Assembly: GCF_013214175.1 (NCBI RefSeq)
Contig: NZ_JABSPA010000002.1
Span: 186,001-250,000, forward strand
Source of the DNA: Colwellia sp.
Lineage (GTDB): Bacteria > Pseudomonadota > Gammaproteobacteria > Enterobacterales > Alteromonadaceae
Direction of reading: 5' to 3'
DNA length: 64,000 nt
This document shows, piece by piece, positions 53,909 through 63,224 of the stretch. A model generated the notes under the pieces. That model saw nothing but the letters and a program-made list of their open reading frames with translations, ran no database searches and was not told where the DNA came from. Within the stretch, counting starts at the first letter, position 1. Each line of letters starts with the position of its first letter. Made by a program: the position numbers and the translations under genes.

Positions 53909-54463
53909 ATGCAAGATACCTTATCAAACAAAGCTTTGCTCAAATCGACCATTATTGCTTTACTTATTGCTGGCTTAGCGCTGATTAGCTTTATTTTACC
54001 GGCAGAATACAATATCGATCCAACAGGCATTGGTGCTAAATTGGGTTTAACGGCTTTGGCTAACCCTACGGCTAGCATTGACATTAAAGATGAGCAAATT
54101 GAAGGCCAACAAACAGCTGAGCCAAATACAGCAAGCAAAGATGCAACAGATATTATCGAGGTTATTGTGCCTGCAGGGCGTGGTGTTGAGTATAAGTTTA
54201 CTATGGCGCAATTTAAGAAAATGGAATATCAATGGCAAACGGGTGGAGACGAGCTTTTCTTTGATTTACATGGCGAACCAGAAGGTGATACCACCGGTTA
54301 TTACGAAAGTTATGCAATTGCGACGTTAGCGGAGATGAAGGGCAGTTTTACTACACCATTTGCCGGTGTTCATGGCTGGTATTGGAAAAATAAGTCAGAT
54401 AAAGCGATAACAGTGAAACTGATTGTCAGTGGTGAATATAGTTTCCATGCCCTAAAAAAATAG
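53909..54463 (+). CDS. Transmembrane anchor protein, partner of the HupE/UreJ-like gene
   Basis: The 184-residue protein has one helix (about 14-33) and a periplasmic domain. The final part (GYYESYAIATLAEMKGSF, PFAGVHGWYWKNKSD, VKLIVSGEYSF) resembles a cupredoxin-like or small jelly-roll domain, with several Trp/Tyr and one His. It lies 69 bases after the HupE-like gene in the same direction. A broken copy of its C-terminal part lies 0.9 kb downstream. Function unknown. Confidence 0.7.
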   Translation: MQDTLSNKALLKSTIIALLIAGLALISFILPAEYNIDPTGIGAKLGLTALANPTASIDIKDEQIEGQQTAEPNTASKDATDIIEVIVPAGRGVEYKFTMAQFKKMEYQWQTGGDELFFDLHGEPEGDTTGYYESYAIATLAEMKGSFTTPFAGVHGWYWKNKSDKAITVKLIVSGEYSFHALKK

Positions 54464-54486
54464 AAAGGAAGGCTTTTAGCATTCAA

Positions 54487-54509
54487 TGAGCCGTTTAAAC
54501 AACGGCTCA
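54487..54509. terminator. Hairpin between convergent genes
   Basis: TGAGCCGTT (54487-54495) pairs perfectly with AACGGCTCA (54501-54509), with a five-base loop and no T-run. A weak bidirectional terminator is likely. Confidence 0.4.
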
Positions 54510-54538
54510 CAATACTAGCTATTTTATCTAGTCATTAT

Positions 54539-55090
54539 TTAAAACAAGTAGGAAACGCTTAAATTGCCCGACATTGCTACGTAATTTCCAGATTCAAACA
54601 ATTCATCACTATACTTATCCGCTTGGCGAAGTGTTAAAACAAAATCTAACGCGACTGATCCCCAGTTATAACCCACACCACCACCCGCTTGAATACCAGA
54701 AATAGACTTACTAAATTGTGTGAATTTCCACTTGTCAGAAAAGAAACCAGCGCCACCGTAGCCTCTAAAGCCAGGTTTAGATAGACCGACACCACCGTAA
54801 GCCATCACGTCAAAGCCTGAACTTTCTAGAGAGCTAAGATCATCATTTTCTAGTGAAAAATAAGTGCCTCTTATTTGAAAGTGATTATTGAAAGCATAAC
54901 CTGCTGCTAAATTGAAACCACTGAAATCTAGATCTGAGTTGTAGCTGTTATCACTTGCTAAGGTAAAAGCGTAAGAGCCAACCCCTACACTCCAGTTTTT
55001 CTCAGCAGCTGCTTCTGAATTATTAGCACTTGCTTGAGTCCCAAGTGATAACGTAGATAAGAGTAATACTCCCTGTAATATTTTTTTCAT
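54539..55090 (-). CDS. Porin-family/OmpA-like beta-barrel outer-membrane protein
   Basis: The 183-residue product has a signal peptide (MKKILQGVLLLSTLSLGTQASA) and an eight-strand-like barrel (FSGFNLAAGYAFNNHFQIRGTYF; GIQAGGGVGYNWGSVALDF), ending in ...LSVSYLF with a terminal Phe. This is the OMP_b-brl type without an OmpA peptidoglycan domain. Ligand and role are unknown. It is convergent with the HupE-partner gene. Confidence 0.78.
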   Translation of the reverse strand: MKKILQGVLLLSTLSLGTQASANNSEAAAEKNWSVGVGSYAFTLASDNSYNSDLDFSGFNLAAGYAFNNHFQIRGTYFSLENDDLSSLESSGFDVMAYGGVGLSKPGFRGYGGAGFFSDKWKFTQFSKSISGIQAGGGVGYNWGSVALDFVLTLRQADKYSDELFESGNYVAMSGNLSVSYLF

Positions 55091-55314
55091 TATTTTCCCT
55101 GTTTGATATTTTTTAAATTAAGACTTATAAATACTCACGTTCAAATATGACAACTAAATAATTTAAAACCGTAGCGTGAGACATATTAATAGTTAGCTAT
55201 AAGTTTTTGATATAATTGTGATAGTGCATTTTAAATACGCCAAGATGATAACTCATACAGCTGATATACGTCCAATAAAAAGCTAGTTTCTTTGCTTTAG
55301 CTGCTGAAACTGGG

Positions 55315-55515
55315 GCGATACTAGAGGCCACTATGAAAGTTACGTCACTGCCAACTTAGCCGAAATGAAAGGCGGCAGCAGCACACCTTTTGCTGGTGTT
55401 TATGTTTGTATTGAAAAAATCAGATACAGCGAAAGCCATTAAACTTATTGTGAGCGGCGAATATAGCGTTCTTGGAGGAAAAAATAACGACTGTGAATTA
55501 GCTAGTTATCGGTAA
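55315..55515 (+). pseudogene. Decayed fragment of the HupE-partner anchor gene
   Basis: From 55315 the plus strand reads GDTRGHYESYVTANLAEMKG...TPFAGV, then a frameshift near 55402, then KKSDTAKAIKLIVSGEYSV. This matches the C-terminal 50 or so residues of the intact gene at 53909-54463 (GDTTGYYESYAIATLAEMKG; KSDKAITVKLIVSGEYSF). There is no start codon or N-terminal part. It is a broken copy left by a duplication or an ancestral second gene. Homology ends near 55470, and the shifted frame reaches a stop at 55515. Confidence 0.8.
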
Positions 55516-56213
55516 AAAGGCGTTAGCAACTTTATCCCGGTGAGAAAAAATTGTTTTAACGTTACCGGGATAATAACAAAAAGTGCTGTGCCTTTATCAA
55601 ATTCAGGATTGAGTTGGCAATAGAAATTGATTTCTTCTTTATCACTTTTTTTAAAGTTTGCTACTTCTTGTTCACTATAATTACTGGCTCGACCGGCAGT
55701 GACTAAACAAGGCACTTTTAAAGCCGGGCTGTCAAAACCGTCTTTATTAAACAGCTCGAATAAATGCTTCGCTTGCTCTTTGCCATTAGCGTTTGGCCAG
55801 ATAATGGCGAGTTTTTTAGCCATAGCGCGATACATAGCGGGACTTAACATGGTATCGGCGTAATAGATATTTTGTCTAGGGCTTTTCAACCAGCAGATAA
55901 ATGCTTGCTTCATCGAATACATAAAAGTGTTACCACCTTTTCTATATTGGGGGTAAAAAGCTGCGGATGCCCTGATTAATACATTCTTGCCACTTTGACT
56001 AAAATTTATTAAGCAATAACCGACCACTTCATTTTGAGCAAAGTACAGCCTTAACTTTCGAGCAAAGACATCGTTAGCAACAAAGTACTTGTTAAAGTAA
56101 TACTCAGCATCAACGTCGTTAAAGCTGGCAGAAATTAACTTAAGTAATGCCTGTTTATGTGCATCATTTAGCCAATTTTTATTTTGAGTGTAATCAATGA
56201 ATGAGGTTTTCAT
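55506..56213 (-). CDS. Possible GNAT-like acyltransferase, unknown
   Basis: The 235-residue protein has no signal peptide. Residues about 45-115 (LRLYFAQNEVVGYCLINF, AAFYPQYRKGGNTFMYSMKQAF) resemble the core strands of an N-acyltransferase fold, but the acetyl-CoA loop is unclear. The C-terminal part is unique. It faces the pseudogene, and its stop overlaps the last bases of that frame. Function unassigned. Confidence 0.45.
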   Translation of the reverse strand: MKTSFIDYTQNKNWLNDAHKQALLKLISASFNDVDAEYYFNKYFVANDVFARKLRLYFAQNEVVGYCLINFSQSGKNVLIRASAAFYPQYRKGGNTFMYSMKQAFICWLKSPRQNIYYADTMLSPAMYRAMAKKLAIIWPNANGKEQAKHLFELFNKDGFDSPALKVPCLVTAGRASNYSEQEVANFKKSDKEEINFYCQLNPEFDKGTALFVIIPVTLKQFFLTGIKLLTPFYR

Positions 56214-56483
56214 AAGTCGTTGTGAATTTCTCTTCTATTACTGCTGTTTTGATTGAGCTTAACATGACAATATATAGGCAACAACTTAGCTTACTTTTCT
56301 GCTCTTATAGCCGCTATTTGCACTTACATTCATCTTTTTAGCAACATAATTTGTTTATAGGTTTAATAAAATATTCCCATTCAGCTTATATAAACTCTAT
56401 TTTGCCTCTATTGCCCTCATTTGCTTTGACATTAACGCTTAGCATTGGCAAAGTAATTTTTTAAATGCGAAAAGATAATAATA

Positions 56484-57794
56484 ATGAATCAAATAAGCAG
56501 TAAGTCTGTTAAAAATTTACCTTTTAAATTATCACCATTAATGGCTGGTGTGGTTTTATCGTTAGGCGTAGTGGTTAGTGGTTGCCAAGATACTAATTCA
56601 GTAACTCCAACTACCAGTAAGGTCGTTGAGTCAGCTCAACAGGTAGAACAAGTTGTTGAAGTCAATCATGCAGCATTAGCCGAAGAAATCGCTAAAAAAT
56701 ACATTATTACAGATGGCCATATTGATGTGCCGTACCGTTTAGAAAGTGAATTTGAAAACGTTGCCGAGCATACAGCACATGGCGATTTTGATTTTCCAAG
56801 AGCAGTTGCTGGTGGTTTAGATGCCCCATTTATGTCTATTTATATTCCTGCAAGGCTTGAGAAGTCCGGTGGTAGTAAAGCACTTGCTGATAAATTGATC
56901 ACTATGGTTGAAGATATAGTGAAAGCAGCACCAGATAAATTTTCTTTAGCTTATTCAACGGCTGATATTAAAGCTAACTTTGCTAAGGGTATTATTTCAC
57001 TGCCTATGGGCATGGAAAACGGTAGCCCGATTGAAGGTGATTTAGCTAACCTTAAGCACTTTTATGACCGCGGTATTCGTTACATCACTTTAACGCATTC
57101 AAAAGCGAACCATATTTCAGACTCTTCTTATGATGAAAATCGTCCCGCTGGCGGCTTAACTGATTTTGGTAAAACTTTAGTAGCAGAAATGAATAATATT
57201 GGCGTCATGGTTGATGTTTCTCATATCTCAGATGAGGCTTTCTATGATGTTATGGCGATAACTAAAACACCTGTTATTGCTTCACATTCTTCAGCACGTC
57301 ATTTTACCCCAGGTTTTGAGCGTAATATGAGTGATGAGATGATTCAAGCGTTAGCGAAAAATGACGGTGTTATTCAAATCAACTTTGGCTCTAGCTTTAT
57401 TTCACAAGCGGCAATTGAATACGGTAAGTTGCGCAAAGCAGCGATAAAAGTGTTTATCGCTGAAAACAACCTTAAGAAAAATAGTGATGAGGTTAAAGCG
57501 TTTAAAGAACAATACAAAATCAACAATCCATACCCTTTTTCTAGTTTAAGCGATGTACTTGATCACTTTGACCATGTGGTGAAATTAGTCGGTATTGATT
57601 ATGTCGGTATAGGCTCTGATTATGATGGTGTTGGTGATAGCTTACCTAGTAACTTAAAAGATGTTGCTTCATATCCCAACTTGATTGCGGGCTTGTTAAA
57701 GCGTGGTTATAGCGAGCAAGATATTGCCAAAATCCTTTCAGGTAATGTTATGCGCGTTTGGAAAGCTGCAGAGGCTTATGCCGCCGAGCATTAA
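56484..57794 (+). CDS. Membrane dipeptidase (peptidase M19) lipoprotein
   Basis: The 436-residue product begins with a lipoprotein signal (LSLGVVVSGC, Cys34 as the lipidation site). The M19 dipeptidase domain has the metal motif TDGHIDVPYRLE (about 75-86), the bridging-Glu region MGMENGSP, VDVSHISDEAFY and GIGSDYDGVG. These renal-dipeptidase-type zinc enzymes cleave dipeptides, including D-containing ones, at the cell envelope. It seems monocistronic. Length fits the family. Confidence 0.9.
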   Translation: MNQISSKSVKNLPFKLSPLMAGVVLSLGVVVSGCQDTNSVTPTTSKVVESAQQVEQVVEVNHAALAEEIAKKYIITDGHIDVPYRLESEFENVAEHTAHGDFDFPRAVAGGLDAPFMSIYIPARLEKSGGSKALADKLITMVEDIVKAAPDKFSLAYSTADIKANFAKGIISLPMGMENGSPIEGDLANLKHFYDRGIRYITLTHSKANHISDSSYDENRPAGGLTDFGKTLVAEMNNIGVMVDVSHISDEAFYDVMAITKTPVIASHSSARHFTPGFERNMSDEMIQALAKNDGVIQINFGSSFISQAAIEYGKLRKAAIKVFIAENNLKKNSDEVKAFKEQYKINNPYPFSSLSDVLDHFDHVVKLVGIDYVGIGSDYDGVGDSLPSNLKDVASYPNLIAGLLKRGYSEQDIAKILSGNVMRVWKAAEAYAAEH

Positions 57795-57853
57795 TTACTT
57801 TTAATGGCCGCTTAGTCAGTTATTGAAAGTCGACAGTGTGCATTAAAACGAGT

Positions 57854-57892
57854 AATAACCGTTAAAATTCAAGTTAGCTTTTAACGGTTATT
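57854..57892. terminator. Inverted repeat between convergent dipeptidase and response-regulator genes
   Basis: AATAACCGTTAAAA (57854-57867) pairs perfectly with TTTTAACGGTTATT (57879-57892), across an 11-base loop and overlapping the stop of the minus-strand gene. The A/T ends could give weak termination both ways. Confidence 0.55.
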
Positions 57893-58269
57893 GCTGTGAT
57901 GATCTCCATAACTAGGCTGGAAAAATTTTCTGCTAAGTCACTTTTAAGGATTTGATGATCGGCGCCGTATAATTCGGAGCAATGTAAAATAGTATCTGTA
58001 CTATTATTTTCAAATGAGCTGCCGGACATGGCAAGTATTGGTGTATTGGCGACGGATTTTATATATTCAATTAAGTCATAACCAGTAACGTTGGGCATGT
58101 CGATATCAGTAATAACAACGTCAGGTGAAATGCTCAGAAACTGTGCTTTTGCTAGGCTAGCATCTTGAAAAGATAACACCTCAATATCAAGTTCTACTTC
58201 AGTTTTTATTAACCCTTCAATAAGCCTCAACATCGCTGGTGAGTCATCCACTAACATAATCTTTATCAC
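57874..58269 (-). CDS. Stand-alone response-regulator receiver protein (CheY-like)
   Basis: The 131-residue single receiver domain has acidic pocket MLVDDSPAM (Asp8/9), phospho-acceptor Asp in VVITDIDMPN (about residue 55), Ser/Thr switch in ILAMSGSS, and Lys in QILKSD. It lacks an output domain, so it acts by protein contact, as CheY-type or histidine-kinase relay proteins do. No kinase gene is adjacent. The start is well placed at the beta1 strand. Confidence 0.87.
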   Translation of the reverse strand: MIKIMLVDDSPAMLRLIEGLIKTEVELDIEVLSFQDASLAKAQFLSISPDVVITDIDMPNVTGYDLIEYIKSVANTPILAMSGSSFENNSTDTILHCSELYGADHQILKSDLAENFSSLVMEIITAITVKS

Positions 58270-58473
58270 ATTCTTGCTCCTTGCTCGATAGGCTTAGTTT
58301 TATTCTCACATAAAAAATATGGGTATTATATAAAATAGGTTACTTTATATGCTTGTGCAAATTATAAATATCGATAACAAGTTGTTTAATTTCCTGTAGT
58401 TAACAATTGAAACTTTGCCATTGTTTCAATCAGCGTACCTATCGCCATTATAATGCTCTGTTAACGCTTATTT

Positions 58474-59055
58474 TTAAGGCAATAATTCAATCGCACGAAC
58501 TTGTAAGATAGCTTCACCGCCAGCTTTATCTGTCATACTTGGCGTTAAATAAATGGCATTAATATGTTCTGGTAATAGGCCATAATCTTTCGAACTAGCC
58601 GGTGTCCAATCAGGACGGTAGAAGTCTCTTAAATCTACTTCTTGCGTCGCCCACTGTTTAGTCGCCGGTAACTTTATTTGGTAATGAGCATAACTTTTGT
58701 CGCCATTTTTACCGTATTCTTGTTGTGATAACTTAATGATAAGTGGTATATCACATTGATAAGTTAAACGTATTTTTTGCTTGCCCGCTAAAGAAGTTTT
58801 AGGTAACTTATGAATCAATTCAACCCATGAATTACGTTTGTCATCAACGCGCGGAACACGTTTGAATTTTATCCAAATACCGCCGTGCCTAATAAGTTTT
58901 TCATTAATAATAGCTTCACTACCATAAGGGTCAGTATCATAAGTCCATTGATGTTTATTCAAGGGCGGATAAGTGACATCTGCTTGGACGAACGTTGTCA
59001 CTAATAGTAGTAAACTAGCGACGCTAGCAAGCAGTGTTGATTTGATAAAATGCAT
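58474..59055 (-). CDS. Exported protein with CBM/galactose-binding-like fold, unknown
   Basis: The 193-residue protein has a signal peptide (ending VQADVTYP) and one domain with strands typical of galactose-binding-like carbohydrate modules (KIRLTYQCDIPLIIKLSQ; HYQIKLPATKQWATQEVDLRDF). No catalytic motif is seen. It is 28 bases downstream of the solute-binding protein gene in the same direction, so the two may be an envelope pair. The ligand is unknown. Confidence 0.6.
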   Translation of the reverse strand: MHFIKSTLLASVASLLLLVTTFVQADVTYPPLNKHQWTYDTDPYGSEAIINEKLIRHGGIWIKFKRVPRVDDKRNSWVELIHKLPKTSLAGKQKIRLTYQCDIPLIIKLSQQEYGKNGDKSYAHYQIKLPATKQWATQEVDLRDFYRPDWTPASSKDYGLLPEHINAIYLTPSMTDKAGGEAILQVRAIELLP

Positions 59056-59083
59056 TTTAATCCTTTAAAAGTAATGTGCGGGC

Positions 59084-59929
59084 CTAGAGAGGCGGTTGTC
59101 TATTGAGTGAAATGTTACGGCTGCTAGTCGGTGCTTGCTGTTGCCAGTCGGTAAGAGCATATTTTGCTAAAATATCGTCTAGCTTACCACTTTGTCTAAG
59201 TGTCATTAAGCCGTTATCAAATAGCTGAACTTTCTCCTTGCTGAGTAAAGATGAAAACCCTAAAAATAACGGGGTAAATTCCCCTTGGCTACCCGCATAA
59301 ATAATCGATGATTTGGGTAGTTTTGACAGTTGATATTGCACGGTAAGTCGAGAGTCTAACAAAATATCTAGTCGGCCCATTTGTAGCATTTTTAACTGCT
59401 TTTCTAAGGGCGAGTTACCACTGGCGGGAAATACATGGTCAGTATTGCTTTTAAGTAACTGATTTAGCTGTTCACCATAATGATAACCATTAATGGTACC
59501 TAAAATAACATTGTCTTTTAAGCTCGCGGATAAGTGAGCGATACTCTGAAAGCGCCAAGGGTTGATTGCTCTTACATAAAAATCATTATATAAGCCGCCA
59601 AAGCTTAACTGGCTTTGCTGCAATTGAAGTTCAGCAATATGTTGCGAGGTTAAGGCAAGTAATATATCTACTCGGCCTTTTTTAGCTAGGTTTAATGCTC
59701 GTGCTAAAGGCATTAAGGTAAACTTTACCTTTAGATCATTGTCTCTAGCTATCTCATTGACTATTTCAACCAAGAACCCAGGTAAAACACGATCATCGCA
59801 AATGTAAGGGCACCATTCATCAGAGACAACTGTTAAGGTTTTTGCTTGGGCTGGCTTAATCGCAATACTTAACCATAGTAAGAAAAATATGAGGCTAAGC
59901 TGCAATAGCTTGATAGGGACTTTTATCAT
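59084..59929 (-). CDS. Orphan periplasmic solute-binding protein (SBP_bac_3 family)
   Basis: The 281-residue product has a signal peptide (to about residue 29, KPAQA) and the family-3 solute-binding fold (LTVVSDEWCPYICDD, LPGFLVEIVNEIARDNDL, RVDILLALTS, LDILLDSRLTVQY). Such proteins bind amino acids or other small ligands. No ABC permease or ATPase is nearby, so it may serve signalling or another transporter. Upstream of the ATG are repeated heptamers and no clear ribosome site. Confidence 0.82.
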   Translation of the reverse strand: MIKVPIKLLQLSLIFFLLWLSIAIKPAQAKTLTVVSDEWCPYICDDRVLPGFLVEIVNEIARDNDLKVKFTLMPLARALNLAKKGRVDILLALTSQHIAELQLQQSQLSFGGLYNDFYVRAINPWRFQSIAHLSASLKDNVILGTINGYHYGEQLNQLLKSNTDHVFPASGNSPLEKQLKMLQMGRLDILLDSRLTVQYQLSKLPKSSIIYAGSQGEFTPLFLGFSSLLSKEKVQLFDNGLMTLRQSGKLDDILAKYALTDWQQQAPTSSRNISLNRQPPL

Positions 59930-59933
59930 GGGC

Positions 59934-59958
59934 TATATTCTATATTCTATATTCTATA
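59934..59958. repeat. Heptamer tandem repeat just before the solute-binding protein start
   Basis: Unit TATATTC (plus strand) occurs three times and a partial fourth, from 59934 to 59958. It lies only four bases beyond the start codon at 59929, in the place of the ribosome site. Slippage would change the leader length by 7-bp steps. Confidence 0.7.
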
Positions 59959-60026
59959 GCTAAAGAGCTAGTGATAATAGTAAGCGCTAGCACTAACTAC
60001 CAAGGTTGCTGATAAAGACAAGTGAC

Positions 60027-60059
60027 AGCAGTAAGTGGTCATTGGAGCCACTTACTGCT
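60027..60059 (-). terminator. Hairpin downstream of cusA
   Basis: AGCAGTAAGTGG (60027-60038) pairs perfectly with CCACTTACTGCT (60048-60059), nine-base loop. There is no T-run, but its location after the cusA stop suits termination. Confidence 0.6.
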
Positions 60060-60089
60060 AATTAACCCTGCTTTAGCTCGTTAACTAAG

Positions 60090-63000
60090 TTAGTTAGCAT
60101 TAATGTCTTTTAGACTTGAGGCACGCCATAAATAATAAAGTACAGGCAATACTAACAAGGTTAATAACATAGCACTGGCCATGCCGCCAACCATAGGCGC
60201 GGCAATACGACTCATTACTTCTGAGCCTGTACCTGTGCCATATAATATTGGTAATAAACCAATAATCACTGTGCCACCGGTCATCATAATAGGTCTAATT
60301 CTTAAACCTGCACCATGCAGTACTGCTTGTAATATTTCCGCCTTGGTTGTGGCTTTTCCTTGGGCAGCATTGTCAGCCAGTAAGGCGTGGTAGGCTTGGT
60401 TTAAATAGACCAGCATGATAACGCCTATTTCTACGGCCACGCCAGCTAGGGCAATAAAACCAACACCTACCGCAACCGAGAAATTGAAGCCTTGTAAGTA
60501 CATTAGCCAAATACTACCGACCATAGCCAGTGGTAACGTGCCTAAAATCATCGCTACTTCGATAACATTGCGGAAGTTTAAATACAGCAATACTATGATA
60601 ATGGCTAACGTTAACGGCACCACGTAGGTCAGTTTAGCTTTTGCCCGTTGCATGTATTCATACTGACCTGCCCAAGCAATTGAGTAGCCTGCTGGCAGTT
60701 TGAGCTGTTCATCAACCACTAGCTGAGCGTTTTCCACATAGGTACCAACATCGACGCCTTCGATATCGATAAAGGCCCAGCCATTTAAGCGGGCATTTTC
60801 TGATTTGATACCCGGCGGACCATCTTCAATAAAGATATGTGCAACATCGCCTAGGGAAATTCGCTGACCATTAGGGGTAACTATTGGTAATAGTGACAAC
60901 TGCTCAGGCGAATTTCGGTAGTCTTGCGGATAGCGCAAACTGACCGGATAACGCTCTAAACCTTCAACAGTTTTGGTAACATTCATGCCACCAATGGCAG
61001 TAGCGACTACTTGCTGAATATCACTAATATTCAAGCCATAACGGGCTGCCTTAGCGCGTTGTATATCCACCTTGATATAGCGACCACCAGCGACACGTTC
61101 AGAATAGACTGAAGCCGTACCAGGCACGTCAGCTAAAATAACTTCTAGCTGCTGTCCTATTTCTTGAATAACATCGAGTTTCGGCCCTGCTATCTTGATA
61201 CCAACAGGGGTTTTGATACCTGTTGCTAACATGTCTATGCGCGTTTTTATCGGCATAACCCAAGCGTTGGTTACCCCAGGGAGTTTCACTAAGGCATCCA
61301 ATTCTTTTTTCAAACTTTCGATGGTAACCCCTTCACGCCACTCACTTTTTGGCTTTAACTGGATAAAGGTTTCTATCATGGTTAAGGGCGCAGGATCGGT
61401 TGCCGTTTCAGCGCGACCCACTTTACCAAAAACAGTTTTAACTTCAGGTACGGTTTTAATAAGCTTGTCGGTTTGCTGTAACAGCTGCCTTGCTTGGCCA
61501 ATAGAAATACCCGGATAGGTGGTGGGCATATACATTAAGTCACCTTCATCAAGGGGCGGTATAAACTCACTGCCTATTTTATCTAACGGATATAAACCTA
61601 TGAGCAGCACGACAAGGGCAGCTGACAAGGTGGTTTTAGGATTATGTAATACTGCTTTTAGCGTCGGCATGTATAGTGAAGTTAAGAATTTATTTACCGG
61701 GTTTTTATGCTCCGCGAGCACTTTTCCGCGAATAAAGTAGCCCATTAATACTGGTACTAAAGTAATGGCTAAAGCTGCTGAGGCCGCCATGGCATAAGTT
61801 TTAGTGTAAGCCAGCGGCGAAAACATCCGACCTTCTTGCGCCTCAAGGGTAAATACCGGCACAAAACTAACCGTGATAATTAACAAACTAAAAAACAGTG
61901 CAGGACCTACTTCACAAGCGGCCTCGGTGACAATTCGCCAACGATTTTCATCGGTTAGTGGCGTTTTCTCCATATGTTTATGCATATTTTCTATCATGAC
62001 AATAGCGCCATCAACCATAGCGCCAATGGCAATAGCAATACCACCAAGCGACATAATGTTGGCGTTTAAGCCTTGGGCATGCATAACGATAAAGGCCGTT
62101 AAAATGCCAACAGGAATACTAATGATCACCACTAACGATGAACGTAAATGAAAGAGGAAAATTACACATACTAAGGCAACGACAGCAAACTCTTCTAACA
62201 GCTTCATCGCTAGGTTTTTGACCGCGCGCTCAATCAAGGTTGATCTGTCATAAACAGTGATAATTTCTACGCCATCGGGTAGGCCTTTTTTCAACTGCTC
62301 AAGCTTTGCTTTTACACCTTTAATAACTTCCTGGGCATTTTCACCAAAGCGCATAACGACAATACCGCCAACAACTTCACCTTCACCATTAAGTTCGGCA
62401 ATACCGCGGCGCATTTGTGGCCCTGTGCCAATTTCTGCGACATCTTTTAATAATAACGGTGTGCCATTTTCATTGACGCCAAGGGGAATGTTTTCAAGAT
62501 CCTCAACACTCTTGATATAACCGGTGGCGCGCACCATATATTCGGCTTCAGCCATTTCCACCACAGAGGCGCCAATTTCTTGGTTACCTTGTTTTATCGC
62601 TGTTTGGATTAGCGATAAAGGAATACCAAAAGCACGTAATTTATCGGGATTAATTTGTACTTGGTATTGTTTGATCATGCCGCCGAGTGCGGAAACTTCG
62701 GAAACCCCTTTGACAGTTTGTAGTTCAAATTTTAAAAACCAATCTTGTATACTACGTAGCTGGCTCAGATCATGTTGACCCGTTTTATCAACCAGTGCAT
62801 ATAGATATACCCAGCCAACACCAGTGGCATCAGGACCTAGTTGTGGTCTAGCTTCGCTAGGTAAATCGGGGGCAACTTGACTTAAATACTCTAAAACTCG
62901 TGAGCGCGCCCAATAAAGATCGGTATCTTCGTCGAAAATAACATAAACGTAAGAGTCACCAAAAAATGAGTAGCCACGTACGGTTACCGCGCCAGGCACA

Positions 63001-63224
63001 GATAACATGGCGGTGGTTAATGGGTAAGTTACTTGATCTTCAACCACCTGCGGCGCTTGCCCTGGGTAGCTAGTTTTAATAATAACCTGCACATCAGATA
63101 AATCTGGCAGGGCATCAATGGGGGTGTTTTTTACTGAATATAAACCGACCCCGACGAGTATCATGGTGGCCAATATGATAAAGAAACGGTTGCCTACCGA
63201 CCAGCGAATAATGGCAGCAATCAT
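60090..63224 (-). CDS. cusA: CusA-type Cu(I)/Ag(I) RND efflux pump
   Basis: The 1044-residue inner-membrane HME-RND pump has two halves with 12 helices in total. The start, LIRWSVGNRFFIILATMILVGVG with TPIDALPDLSDVQVI, is typical of the family. The methionines of the Cu/Ag binding path are at LMYMPTTYPG, PLTMIETFIQLKP and RIDMLATGIKTPVGIK, matching E. coli CusA Met573/623/672 contexts. The proton-relay Asp lies in the GAMVDGAIVMIENMHK segment. It shares one base with the upstream cusB-like gene. It should expel monovalent copper or silver from the periplasm with its CusB partner and an outer-membrane channel (not in the window). Confidence 0.93.
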   Translation of the reverse strand: MIAAIIRWSVGNRFFIILATMILVGVGLYSVKNTPIDALPDLSDVQVIIKTSYPGQAPQVVEDQVTYPLTTAMLSVPGAVTVRGYSFFGDSYVYVIFDEDTDLYWARSRVLEYLSQVAPDLPSEARPQLGPDATGVGWVYLYALVDKTGQHDLSQLRSIQDWFLKFELQTVKGVSEVSALGGMIKQYQVQINPDKLRAFGIPLSLIQTAIKQGNQEIGASVVEMAEAEYMVRATGYIKSVEDLENIPLGVNENGTPLLLKDVAEIGTGPQMRRGIAELNGEGEVVGGIVVMRFGENAQEVIKGVKAKLEQLKKGLPDGVEIITVYDRSTLIERAVKNLAMKLLEEFAVVALVCVIFLFHLRSSLVVIISIPVGILTAFIVMHAQGLNANIMSLGGIAIAIGAMVDGAIVMIENMHKHMEKTPLTDENRWRIVTEAACEVGPALFFSLLIITVSFVPVFTLEAQEGRMFSPLAYTKTYAMAASAALAITLVPVLMGYFIRGKVLAEHKNPVNKFLTSLYMPTLKAVLHNPKTTLSAALVVLLIGLYPLDKIGSEFIPPLDEGDLMYMPTTYPGISIGQARQLLQQTDKLIKTVPEVKTVFGKVGRAETATDPAPLTMIETFIQLKPKSEWREGVTIESLKKELDALVKLPGVTNAWVMPIKTRIDMLATGIKTPVGIKIAGPKLDVIQEIGQQLEVILADVPGTASVYSERVAGGRYIKVDIQRAKAARYGLNISDIQQVVATAIGGMNVTKTVEGLERYPVSLRYPQDYRNSPEQLSLLPIVTPNGQRISLGDVAHIFIEDGPPGIKSENARLNGWAFIDIEGVDVGTYVENAQLVVDEQLKLPAGYSIAWAGQYEYMQRAKAKLTYVVPLTLAIIIVLLYLNFRNVIEVAMILGTLPLAMVGSIWLMYLQGFNFSVAVGVGFIALAGVAVEIGVIMLVYLNQAYHALLADNAAQGKATTKAEILQAVLHGAGLRIRPIMMTGGTVIIGLLPILYGTGTGSEVMSRIAAPMVGGMASAMLLTLLVLPVLYYLWRASSLKDINAN

